Of a stretch of 64,000 nt of DNA, positions 44,455 to 52,923 are shown piece by piece (within the stretch, counting starts at the first letter, position 1; every line of letters begins with the position of its first letter). The stretch is taken from NCBI GenBank assembly GCA_017999895.1, contig JAGNKY010000003.1:62001-126000 (forward strand). Reading direction: 5' to 3'. Source of the stretch: Bacteroidales bacterium (GTDB taxonomy: Bacteria; Bacteroidota; Bacteroidia; Bacteroidales; VadinHA17). Below the pieces are notes generated by a model. The model was not told the origin of the DNA, did not search any database, and worked only from the letters and a program-made list of their open reading frames with translations. Made by a program: the position numbers and the translations under genes.

Positions 44455-45276
44455 ATGAGTAATGTTTTTGAAAAAATCCCGATGGAAGGGGTGAAACACA
44501 TTATCGTAGTTGCATCCGGAAAGGGTGGTGTCGGCAAATCAACCGTTGCGGCAAACCTGGCAATCGCACTTTCAGCAAAAGGGCTCAATACTGCACTTGT
44601 CGATGCCGATATTTTTGGCCCATCTATTCCAAGAATGTTTGGAATCGAAGACGCAATGCCCGAAGTGTCGGGAGTTGGAGATAAACAGTTAATCTTCCCT
44701 GTGAAAAAGTATGGAGTAAGTATTATTTCGATAGGTTTTTTCATCGACCGCAGTCAGTCGCTGATATGGAGAGGACCGATGGCAGGAAAAGCTCTTACAC
44801 AGCTTTTTGAGGATACTCAATGGGAAAACATTGATTATATGATTATTGATTTCCCTCCCGGAACAAGCGATATCCAGCTTACAACTGTCCAGAAACTCGA
44901 TCTTACTGGTGCCATAATAGTGACGACACCGCAGGAGATATCGCTGAACGATGCTCGTAAGGCGGCTTCGATGTTTGCCAACCCCGCTCTGAATGTGCCC
45001 ATTCTGGGGGTAATCGAGAACATGTCGTGGTTCACTCCTGAAAAACATCCAGATGAGGTTTATTATATCTTCGGAAAAGGAGGCGGATTGAAACTTGCAA
45101 AAGAATTCAATACGATGCTGCTCGGGCAGATACCGTTTGTGCTCGAAGTTGGAGAGGCGGCAGAAAAAGGATTGAGTGTTTTTAGCCTGAATAACAAATC
45201 GGTAGCCGATGCTTTTGAGAAAACCGCCTCGCTTATACTGCAGGAAACAGAAAATATCAAACGGAAAGCCGAATAA
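44455..45276 (+). CDS. Mrp/NBP35-family P-loop ATPase without cysteines
   Basis: 273 residues. Deviant Walker A VASGKGGVGKSTVAANLA near residue 20, ALVDADIFGPSIPRMFG, LIWRGPMAGKAL, Walker B MIIDFPPGTSDIQLT and GVIENMSWFTPEKHPDEVYYIFGKGGG. At the last motif iron-sulfur carriers of the Mrp/ApbC type have CxxC; this protein has no cysteine at all, and it lacks the N-terminal MIP18-like domain. It may dimerise and hydrolyse ATP, but iron-sulfur transfer through cysteines is excluded. Confidence 0.88.
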   Translation: MSNVFEKIPMEGVKHIIVVASGKGGVGKSTVAANLAIALSAKGLNTALVDADIFGPSIPRMFGIEDAMPEVSGVGDKQLIFPVKKYGVSIISIGFFIDRSQSLIWRGPMAGKALTQLFEDTQWENIDYMIIDFPPGTSDIQLTTVQKLDLTGAIIVTTPQEISLNDARKAASMFANPALNVPILGVIENMSWFTPEKHPDEVYYIFGKGGGLKLAKEFNTMLLGQIPFVLEVGEAAEKGLSVFSLNNKSVADAFEKTASLILQETENIKRKAE

Positions 45277-45325
45277 AAATTGAACTATTGAATTGTGCAG
45301 ACATATAAAAGCTGTTCAATATTGG

Positions 45326-45397
45326 TACTCCATGACGGAATCGAACCGTCGTTTACAGACTGAGAATCTGTCGTCCTAACCCCTAGACGAATGGAGC
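45326..45397 (-). tRNA. tRNA-Glu (anticodon CTC)
   Basis: Acceptor GCTCCAT/ATGGAGT (one G-U), D arm TCGTCTAGGGGTTAGGACG, anticodon arm ACAGA-TTCTCAG-TCTGT giving CTC, T arm GACGGTTCGATTCCGTC, discriminator A followed by an encoded CCA (45323-45325). Confidence 0.93.
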
Positions 45398-45565
45398 AGT
45401 TCAAGGCCGCAAATTTAAATCTTTTTTATAAATTTACCTATTACGTCAGACTTATAAAAACCGGAATAATAGAGAATTTACTATCTTGCACGCCGGCTCT
45501 GCTCCGACATATTTAAATCGCTAAGCTATTATCGTTAGATATTGCGAAATATAAAAATAATTTTT

Positions 45566-46429
45566 ATGGAACACTCATTTAAAGAATGGATTGACAATAT
45601 TATACCATGGTTACTTAATCATGGTATAAAGATTCTGTTTATTGCACTTGGCGCATTCATTATTAACCTGATTATCAGTAGAATAATTGAAAATGCCGTA
45701 AGGATAGCAGTTATCAGGGATGAAACGATGACGGCGGAAGCTGAAATACAACGCGAAAACACTCTGATAAGAATATTCAACAAAACGATAGAAGTAGTAA
45801 TAGTTTTGATTGCTCTATTAATGATTCTTAAAGAAGGCGGACTCGATATCGGACCTATGCTCGCCGGTGCTGGAATTGTGGGAATTGCAGTAGGTTTCGG
45901 AGGACAATACCTTATAAGGGATGTTATTTCCGGGCTCTTCATAATCCTTGAAAACCAGTACAGAATTGGAGATGTTATAACTATCAATGGCAAAGGAGGT
46001 TCGGTTGAAGACATAAGCTTAAGAAAAACCACGTTGAGAGATCTGGACGGCACAGTTCATCATATTCCGCACGGCGAAATAAAAATTGTTTCGAATCAGT
46101 CAAAGGATTTTGCAAGAATAAATATTGATATAGGAATAGCATACAATTCCAATCTCGAACATGTTATTAACGTCATCAACCGCACAGGTGAAGAATTAGC
46201 ATCCGACCCATACTTCGGAGAACTCATTGTCAGCGCTCCGAAATTTTTAAGAGTTAATGAATTCGGTGAATCGGCCATAATGGTAAAGATTCTTGGCGAC
46301 ACAAAGCCTCTTAAACAGTGGGAGGTTGCAGGAGAACTACGAAAACGGCTAAAAATTGCTTTCGACAGGGAAGGCATCGAAATACCTTTTCCGCAAAGGG
46401 TTATTCACTATGCAGTGGAAAAAGAATAA
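45566..46429 (+). CDS. MscS-family mechanosensitive channel
   Basis: 287 residues from the ATG at 45566. Three hydrophobic segments are seen; the pore helix region reads MLAGAGIVGIAVGFGGQYLIRDVISGLFIILENQYRIGDVITING, the MscS signature with the GxGxG packing face. The beta domain RDLDGTVHHIPHGEI and a C-terminal alpha/beta domain ending IPFPQRVIHY follow. It releases solutes on osmotic down-shock in the inner membrane. Confidence 0.94.
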   Translation: MEHSFKEWIDNIIPWLLNHGIKILFIALGAFIINLIISRIIENAVRIAVIRDETMTAEAEIQRENTLIRIFNKTIEVVIVLIALLMILKEGGLDIGPMLAGAGIVGIAVGFGGQYLIRDVISGLFIILENQYRIGDVITINGKGGSVEDISLRKTTLRDLDGTVHHIPHGEIKIVSNQSKDFARINIDIGIAYNSNLEHVINVINRTGEELASDPYFGELIVSAPKFLRVNEFGESAIMVKILGDTKPLKQWEVAGELRKRLKIAFDREGIEIPFPQRVIHYAVEKE

Positions 46430-46513
46430 ACTGAAAAATATTGACATATAGACTGCATGAAAAATAGAGGCTAACACAATTATTCGATAATTTATTAAAT
46501 TTGCACCCGTTTC

Positions 46514-46586
46514 CGGCCCGTAGCTCAACTGGTAGAGCACGTGACTCTTAATCATGGGGTCGAGGGTTCGAGTCCCTCCGGGCCGA
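46514..46586 (+). tRNA. tRNA-Lys (anticodon CTT)
   Basis: Acceptor CGGCCCG/CGGGCCG pairs perfectly; D arm GCTC-AACTGGTA-GAGC; anticodon arm CGTGA-CTCTTAA-TCATG giving CTT; T arm GAGGG-TTCGAGT-CCCTC; discriminator A. Confidence 0.96.
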
Positions 46587-46659
46587 CAAATCAAAAGTAA
46601 CTTAGGCATTCCATTACGGATAAATTCTTTATTTTTAGGATATAGGAATAATATTTTAT

Positions 46660-46708
46660 TTGTAATTATTATTATATGCTATTTATTGCTAAATAGTAAT
46701 TATTACAA
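46660..46708 (+). promoter_or_regulatory. Two Per-box-like operators upstream of perR
   Basis: TTGTAATTATTATTA (46660-46674) and TAGTAATTATTACAA (46694-46708) each match 12 of 14 fixed positions of the Per box TTATAATnATTATAA and are inverted copies of each other (13 of 15). A -7 box TACTTTTG follows at 46723-46730, so the second box covers the -33 region. Confidence 0.6.
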
Positions 46709-46789
46709 TTAAAAATTTTTATTACTTTTGTATGTGTAATAATAATTTTACTCGTTAAATGCAAATTTGTACAGCAAAACCATAAAACA

Positions 46790-47230
46790 ATGGCAACAAG
46801 GGATGTAATAAATATATTACTCAATCATAACCTGAAAGTAACTCCTCAGAGAATTGCAATCCTCGAAGTATTGATGGATATGAAAAGTCACCCGACTGCA
46901 GAAGAAATATACGAATTACTTAATAAAAATCATCCGAATATCTCAATGACAACTGTTTATAATACTTTGCGAATTTTTGTCCAGAAAGGCATAATTAAAA
47001 AAGTATTCACTGGCGATGATAAAATAAGATATGATTCAGGGCAGATGAAACATCATCATATTTATTACACAGACTCTGAAAAAATAGAAGATTTCTTTGA
47101 CGACGAACTTGATAAGATGCTAAAAAATTATTTTTCGGAGAAAAAAATCCCAGGGATAATTATAAATGATATGTCACTCCAGATAAGTGGAAAATCAACT
47201 ATTGAAACTTCAAATAAAACAAAAAAATAA
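46790..47230 (+). CDS. perR: Fur-family peroxide regulator (PerR type)
   Basis: 146 residues. Winged helix LKVTPQRIAILEVLMDMKSHPTAEEIYELL and SMTTVYNTLRIFVQKGIIKK, then DDKIRYDSGQMKHHHIYY with the regulatory-metal histidines. The CxxC structural zinc pairs of typical Fur/PerR are absent. The downstream genes encode peroxide and iron proteins, which argues for PerR rather than Fur. Per-box-like operators precede the gene. Confidence 0.85.
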   Translation: MATRDVINILLNHNLKVTPQRIAILEVLMDMKSHPTAEEIYELLNKNHPNISMTTVYNTLRIFVQKGIIKKVFTGDDKIRYDSGQMKHHHIYYTDSEKIEDFFDDELDKMLKNYFSEKKIPGIIINDMSLQISGKSTIETSNKTKK

Positions 47231-47256
47231 TAAATTAACTTTTAAATTTTACTACT

Positions 47257-47757
47257 ATGGCAGAAATTGGAAAATCAATCGTAAAAATGGATGTTGGTAA
47301 GCTTATCAACCTCCTGAACAAAGCTCTGGCCGATGAATGGCTGGCTTATTATCAGTACTGGATAGGTGCAAAAGTTGTAAAAGGCCCCATGAAAGATGCA
47401 GTTATATCGGAACTAAATCTACATGCCACTGAGGAGCTTGGCCATGCACAACTTCTTGCAATGCGCATCATTCAGCTTGGAGGTACTCCTCTTCTGACGC
47501 CGAACGATTGGTTCAAAATGACAAACTGTGGCTATGATGCACCGACCGATCCTTATGTGGAGAAAGTGCTCGAACAGAATATCAAAGGCGAACAGTGTGC
47601 TATAAAAGCTTACAGTTCTCTTCTCGATGTTACAAGAGAATCAGACCCTGTAACGTATGAGATAATTGTACAGATCTTATCTGACGAGGTCGAACATGAG
47701 GAAGACCTTGCAGCTCTTAAAGAAGACCTGGAACTTATGTTAGCAAAAAGGAAATAA
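47257..47757 (+). CDS. Dps-like ferritin (DPSL/thioferritin)
   Basis: 166 residues, a four-helix bundle with carboxylate motifs ADEWLAYYQYW, HATEELGHAQ, GEQCAI and LSDEVEHEEDL. The cysteines in TNCGYDAP and KGEQCAIKAY correspond to the thiol pair that defines DPSL proteins such as those of Bacteroides fragilis and Sulfolobus. They oxidise and store iron with H2O2, protecting DNA. It follows perR by 26 bp and precedes a peroxiredoxin. Confidence 0.85.
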   Translation: MAEIGKSIVKMDVGKLINLLNKALADEWLAYYQYWIGAKVVKGPMKDAVISELNLHATEELGHAQLLAMRIIQLGGTPLLTPNDWFKMTNCGYDAPTDPYVEKVLEQNIKGEQCAIKAYSSLLDVTRESDPVTYEIIVQILSDEVEHEEDLAALKEDLELMLAKRK

Positions 47758-47823
47758 ATTGTTTATATTCCTTAATAGAAAAAAATTTAATTATCTTAAT
47801 ATTAATCATTTATACCGAACAAA

Positions 47824-48525
47824 ATGTGTGAAACAAATTATTCTATGCCGCGTATAGGCGACAAAGCACCTGAATTCAAGGCAGTAACAACACAGGGCGA
47901 AATCAACTTCCCATCTGACTACAATGGAAGCTGGGTTATTCTTTTCAGCCATCCTTCCGATTTCACTCCTGTATGTACTTCGGAATTCATAACCTTTGCC
48001 ACACTGGAAAAAAAATTCAACGAGGCAAACTGCAAACTCGTCGGCCTATCTGTAGATGGACTATATAGCCATATAGCATGGCTCCGCACCATAAAGGAAA
48101 AGATAGAATATAAGGGGATGAAAAATGTTGAAGTTACATTCCCTCTTATTGAAGACATCACAATGCATGTGGCCAGGCTATATGGAATGATACAGCCCGG
48201 AGAAAGTACAACCAAAGCTGTAAGAGCTGTATTCTTCATTGACCCTAATGGTATCATAAGAGCTATAATTTATTATCCGCTCAGCCTTGGCCGTAACTTC
48301 AGTGAACTCTACAGAGTGCTTATAGGGCTTCAAACCACCGATGCATTCTCTGTTTCATTACCTGCCGACTGGCAGCCGGGCGACGATGTCGTCGTACCAA
48401 CCGCAGGATCGTGCGGCGCCGCAAAAGCCAGAATGGAAGATAAAAATATGAAATGCTACGACTGGTTCTTCTGTACAAAACCTCTTCCAAAAGAGACTAT
48501 AATGAAGAAACTCCTGAATAAATAA
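47824..48525 (+). CDS. Peroxiredoxin (Prx6/archaeal-type)
   Basis: 233 residues. The peroxidatic cysteine is in SHPSDFTPVCTSEF near residue 50, with the conserved Arg in VRAVFFIDPNG. The C-terminal arm contains KCYDWFFCTKPLP, two further cysteines spaced as in archaeal thioredoxin peroxidases, which can serve as resolving thiols. It reduces H2O2 and alkyl peroxides. Last gene of the perR-DPSL-prx operon; a terminator follows. Confidence 0.94.
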   Translation: MCETNYSMPRIGDKAPEFKAVTTQGEINFPSDYNGSWVILFSHPSDFTPVCTSEFITFATLEKKFNEANCKLVGLSVDGLYSHIAWLRTIKEKIEYKGMKNVEVTFPLIEDITMHVARLYGMIQPGESTTKAVRAVFFIDPNGIIRAIIYYPLSLGRNFSELYRVLIGLQTTDAFSVSLPADWQPGDDVVVPTAGSCGAAKARMEDKNMKCYDWFFCTKPLPKETIMKKLLNK

Positions 48526-48544
48526 ACTGGAGAGATGCATAATT

Positions 48545-48575
48545 AAAAGGCGGATGTTTTAGTATCCGCCTTTTT
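48545..48575 (+). terminator. Terminator of the peroxide operon
   Basis: AAAGGCGGAT and ATCCGCCTTT enclose a short loop (GTTTTAGT), followed by more T residues, 20 bp beyond the peroxiredoxin stop. Confidence 0.92.
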
Positions 48576-48687
48576 GGTTTAAGGCGCTTCCACTCCCATT
48601 TCAGAAAATTTTAAATTATTTGCAAACAGATCACAGATGACCAAAGGCAACATATTTTAATGGATCAGCGTAAATCCTCTTAATCAG

Positions 48688-49580
48688 CATGCCATTGAAA
48701 ATATATGAATCTCTTATGTTTTTGGAATTCAATCATCCAATCATCCAATTATCACATAATCACATCATCAATTATCCATTATCCATCTCCTTTTCTCTCA
48801 TATTAAACAACGCGGTTTGTGTCAGAATTTTTGAACAGGCCGTGCCTACGGCACTCAATATGATATGGGAATAACATCTCTACTACAAACAGTGCGCTCC
48901 TACGGAGCTCAGGATGTACAACATTTTATAACTGTGTTCCTTTATAACTACGTGACAAATTACTGCTTTAATATTATTCATGATATACAGCGTTATAGCT
49001 TCTGTAGATATAAAGCTGCGTAGCAGCGTTCTGTTTGTAGCTAAGAATGCAGATTTAAATTTGAGAGCCGCGTAGCGGCGGCCTGTAAATTTGCGAAACT
49101 AATGGTTAAATGTTTTTTAATTTTACCACGGATGGCACGGGTTGGCACCGGGAAAATCTGTGTTAACCCGTGCTTCCCGTGGTGAATTGGATTTTTCCGG
49201 ATAGAACACTGATGACCTTTAGATTAGCATTTTGAAAATATATAAATCTCTTATGTTTTTGAATCCAATCATTCAATCACAATCATCAATCCTTTTTCCT
49301 CCTCTTAAACTACTCGGTTTGTATAAAAATTTTTAAACATGCCGTGCCTACGGCAAAAAATGCACATTTTAAATTTGAGAGCCGCGTAGCGGCGGCCTGT
49401 AAATTTGCGAAACTAATGGTTAAATGTTTTTTAATTTTACCACGGATGGCACGGGTTGGCACGGGGAAAATCTGTGTTAACCCTTGCTTCCCGTGGTGAA
49501 TTGGATTTTTCCGGATAGAACTCCGATGACCTTTAGATTAGCATTTTGAAAATATATGAATCTCTTATGTTTTTGGAATG
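48688..49580. repeat. Large intergenic direct-repeat array
   Basis: No gene between 48526 and 49676. A unit of about 220 bp at 49046-49264 recurs at 49359-49580 with few differences; it includes GCCGCGTAGCGGCGGCCTG and the hairpin ACCACGGATGGCACGGG ... CCCGTGGTGAA. Between and before them is another repeated segment (TGAATCTCTTATGTTTTTGG ... GCCGTGCCTACGGCA) at about 48690-48855 and 49230-49355. The order is A, variable, B, A, B, partial A. Similar hairpins occur at 55.85-56.3 kb. Confidence 0.88.
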
Positions 49581-49676
49581 GTCAGAGAAAAAAGGAAAAA
49601 CATAATATATTTTTTACATTTCATTATCTTTAAATGCGAAACTTGAAAATTTTATTACATTAAAAAGTAAAATACT

Positions 49677-50072
49677 ATGATTGAAATCACCTTCGAAGGC
49701 GGCAAAGTTGTAACTGCCCACGTTAACGGACACACCATAAGAACCGATCAGCCCATTGAAAATGGAGGCACTAATAGTGCTCCATCTCCGTTCGATCTGT
49801 TCCTTGCCTCAATCGGTACTTGTGCCGGGGTATATGTAAAATCTTTCTGCGACAACCGGCAAATTCCTTCCGAAGGAATACGATTATTAGAAACAATGGA
49901 AATCGATCCTGAAAAGAAAATACCTTCAGTTTTTAAAATCGAAATAGAACTTCCACCCGACTTTCCTGAAAAATACAGGGATGCAGTAATCAGTGTAGCA
50001 GATCTTTGTTTGGTTAAAAAAACTATTCTGAATAATCCAAAAATCATCGTTTCCGCAAGAATAAAACAATAA
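49677..50072 (+). CDS. OsmC/Ohr-family thiol peroxidase-like protein
   Basis: 131 residues: TDQPIENGGTNSAPSPFDLFLASIGTCAGVYVKSFCDNR with the first reactive cysteine, and VADLCLVKK with the second. The family reduces organic hydroperoxides in the cytoplasm. This member is a short YhfA-like version; its actual substrate is uncertain. It fits the oxidative-stress genes just upstream. Confidence 0.88.
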   Translation: MIEITFEGGKVVTAHVNGHTIRTDQPIENGGTNSAPSPFDLFLASIGTCAGVYVKSFCDNRQIPSEGIRLLETMEIDPEKKIPSVFKIEIELPPDFPEKYRDAVISVADLCLVKKTILNNPKIIVSARIKQ

Positions 50073-50154
50073 TGTACAAGAAACATCTCATCCAAAATTG
50101 AAATTGTAAATGGCAGATGAAATTATTTTCCAAATCTTAAAAAAAAGATATATC

Positions 50155-51594
50155 ATGAAAAAATTGCTTTTGTTGTTTTTAATATGCATTATATCCATAT
50201 CTGGATGCAAAAACAAATCGCCGGAAAATAATGAAACACTAAACACAATTGCCGATCTAATAACAGATGGGAATCTCAGTCGGGCGAAAGCTCTTGCAGA
50301 TTCTCTCAGCCGCATTACAAAAAATGAAACGATAAAATGGAAAGCCGATTCTCTTTCTCAAATTTCGTCTCGAATTTTACTTGGCTTTTCACTATCGCAA
50401 CACGACATTGACAGTATTCTCAAAGAAACAGGATTAAATTTCACTCCATCCGAACTTGAAAAATTTGAAAACATCGGCTGGCTCGAATATAGAATAATTG
50501 ATAATGAGAAAAAGTATTTTAACCGGGCTGCCTCAAATTTGATACTCTTAAAAAAATTCAATGAAAACAGGGCTGTACCCGACTCTGCACTGGCTGCTAA
50601 CCCACGATTACTTTTAAGAAAAAATAACATCCTTGAAATAATAAAAAAATCATCTGAATCGGGCGCGCCTGCCGGCTCTGTAAATGTTGAAATCTTATAT
50701 ACAATTACTGTAAAACCCGATATTGTACCTCCGGGAGAAACAATAAGATGCTGGCTGCCATTTCCAAAAGAAAATCATGAGCGTCAAAGAGATGTTTATC
50801 TTCTTGGAATCTCGAATGAAGAAAATTTCTTGCTTTCTCCCGATTCTATGGTACACCGCACTATTTATATGGAAGAAAAAGCCAGAGCTGGAGAACCTGC
50901 TATATTCAGAGTTGCATATTCTTATGTCACTTCCGGTCAATACTTTGATCCCGAAAAATTAAAAATATCGTCATATAATAAAAACTCAGAGATATATAAA
51001 ATCTTTACAAAAGAACAACCTCCTCATATTTGCTTTACCGATGATGTCAAACATCTTGCCGACAGTCTGGCAGGCAATGAAACAAATTCATATAATATCG
51101 TTAAAAAATTCTATTACTGGATAAACAATAATATTCCGTGGACTAATGCGCTTGAATATTCAATAATTCCTAATATCCCGGAATATACTCTTAAGAACCG
51201 AAGAGGCGATTGCGGCATGCAAACCTTCCTTCTGATGTCAATGCTGCGATATAAGGGAATACCCGTAAGATGGCAAAGCGGATGGACAATACAACCCGGT
51301 GCGGAAAACCTGCACGACTGGTGCGAAGTATATTACGAAGGAACAGGATGGGTTCCGGTTGATGTTTCATATGGCCTTCAATACTCAACTGATAATAAAG
51401 TTCGTGAATTCTATATTACCGGAATAGACTCATACAGAATGATTGTAAATGACGGAGTTGCCGGAAACTTATATCCCACCAAAAAGTTTCTAAGAAGCGA
51501 TCCGTTCGATTTCCAAAGGGGAGAAGTCGAATGGGATGGTGGTAACCTCTTTTATGATAAATGGGATTATAATATAAGAATTACTTACAGGTAA
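50155..51594 (+). CDS. Transglutaminase-like lipoprotein
   Basis: 479 residues from the ATG at 50155, with lipobox SISGC. After a helical region (~30-170) and a beta domain (ILYTITVKPDIVPPGETIRCWLPFP) comes the papain-like core: YYWINNNIPWTNALEY, NRRGDCGMQTFLLMSMLRYKGIPVRW (nucleophile Cys), ENLHDWCEVYYEGTGWVPVDVSYG (His, Asp). Such proteins probably act as peptidases or amidases outside the cytoplasm. The downstream dipeptide epimerase suggests peptidoglycan-peptide processing. Confidence 0.85.
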   Translation: MKKLLLLFLICIISISGCKNKSPENNETLNTIADLITDGNLSRAKALADSLSRITKNETIKWKADSLSQISSRILLGFSLSQHDIDSILKETGLNFTPSELEKFENIGWLEYRIIDNEKKYFNRAASNLILLKKFNENRAVPDSALAANPRLLLRKNNILEIIKKSSESGAPAGSVNVEILYTITVKPDIVPPGETIRCWLPFPKENHERQRDVYLLGISNEENFLLSPDSMVHRTIYMEEKARAGEPAIFRVAYSYVTSGQYFDPEKLKISSYNKNSEIYKIFTKEQPPHICFTDDVKHLADSLAGNETNSYNIVKKFYYWINNNIPWTNALEYSIIPNIPEYTLKNRRGDCGMQTFLLMSMLRYKGIPVRWQSGWTIQPGAENLHDWCEVYYEGTGWVPVDVSYGLQYSTDNKVREFYITGIDSYRMIVNDGVAGNLYPTKKFLRSDPFDFQRGEVEWDGGNLFYDKWDYNIRITYR

Positions 51595-51646
51595 AATTTT
51601 GTTCACATAAATTGAAATCGTTGTAATTTATTTATATTTCGTTTCC

Positions 51647-52798
51647 ATGAATAAGAGAGAATTTATAAGGTATTCCGGACTAATAGGAGCCGGTCTGATT
51701 ACTGGAGGAACATTCAATATGTGCAGAAACGAAAAAAATATGATAAATAAAAATAAAAGTGTAAAACCTACACTTAACATGAAATTTACGCCTTACACCC
51801 TTCAGTTGAAACACTCCTTTAATCTTGCAATCAGTTCCCGTACCACAACGCCGGTAATGTTTACCGAAATAGAATACGACGGTATTACAGGATACGGTGA
51901 AGCCAGTATGCCTCCTTACCTTGGCGAAAGCCATGAAACTGCTTCACGTTTTCTATCATCACTCGATCTGAAACAGTTTAATGACCCTTTCCTTTTAGAG
52001 GATATCCTCAACTATGTGGATAGTTTAATGCCGGATAATTATGCCGCAAAGGCTTCTGTTGATATTGCTTTGCACGATCTGATAGGCAAACTTTCAGGGG
52101 AACCGGTTTACAGGCTTCTTGGACTCAATCCTGAGATGACTCCTTTTACAAGCTTTACTATCGGTATCGACACTCCTGAAATTGTAAGAGAAAAAGTTGA
52201 AGAGGCGGCACCATATAAAATACTCAAAGTCAAACTTGGAAGGAATAACGACAGGGAAATGATCGATGTAATACGTTCGGTAACCGATAAACCTTTATGT
52301 GCCGATGTAAATCAGGGATGGAAAGAGAGGGAATATGCGCTCGAAATGGCTCACTGGTTGAAAGAAAAGGGAATTATCTTCATCGAGCAACCCATGCCAG
52401 AAGAACAATTCGAAGATATCTCATGGTTAAAGGAAAGAAGCCCTCTACCTATTATTGGTGATGAAGCAATACAAAACCTTGCCGATCTGATTAAGTATAA
52501 AGATATATACTCGGGCGTAAATGTCAAACTGATGAAATGCGGAGGAATAAGATCAGCGTTTATAATGCTGAAAGCTGCGAAAGCTCTCGGAATGAAAACC
52601 ATGATCGGATGCATGACCGAAACTTCATGTGCTGTTACTGCCGCAGCTCATCTGAGTCCGCTGACCGACTGGTGCGACCTCGACGGCAATCTGCTTATAA
52701 GCAACGATCCGTTCGAAGGACTGAAAATTACCGACGGAAAAGTTACATTGCCTGTTTCAAAACCAGGGATAGGCGTTGAAAAAGTCGAGAATCCCTAA
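51647..52798 (+). CDS. Exported dipeptide epimerase (L-Ala-D/L-Glu type, enolase superfamily)
   Basis: 383 residues. The N-terminus NKREFIRYSGLIGAGLITGGTFNMC looks like an export signal with a possible lipobox at Cys26. The enolase-superfamily barrel has the KVKLGRN lysine pair, metal ligands in ADVNQGW, IEQPMPEEQ and GDEAI, the acid/base lysine in VNVKLMKCGG, and SDW-type C-terminal CDLDGNLL. It should epimerise L-Ala-D-Glu dipeptides from peptidoglycan to L-Ala-L-Glu. It follows the transglutaminase-like gene by 52 bp. Confidence 0.85.
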   Translation: MNKREFIRYSGLIGAGLITGGTFNMCRNEKNMINKNKSVKPTLNMKFTPYTLQLKHSFNLAISSRTTTPVMFTEIEYDGITGYGEASMPPYLGESHETASRFLSSLDLKQFNDPFLLEDILNYVDSLMPDNYAAKASVDIALHDLIGKLSGEPVYRLLGLNPEMTPFTSFTIGIDTPEIVREKVEEAAPYKILKVKLGRNNDREMIDVIRSVTDKPLCADVNQGWKEREYALEMAHWLKEKGIIFIEQPMPEEQFEDISWLKERSPLPIIGDEAIQNLADLIKYKDIYSGVNVKLMKCGGIRSAFIMLKAAKALGMKTMIGCMTETSCAVTAAAHLSPLTDWCDLDGNLLISNDPFEGLKITDGKVTLPVSKPGIGVEKVENP

Positions 52799-52923
52799 AT
52801 CCGGACTCAACGTAAAATGAATAGAATATGTTAATTTTTAATAAAATATGCTAATATTTTAATCCTTTGATAAACTTTATAGAAGATTTTTTTTAAATTA
52901 GCCTTATTATTAAATCAAAAGAT

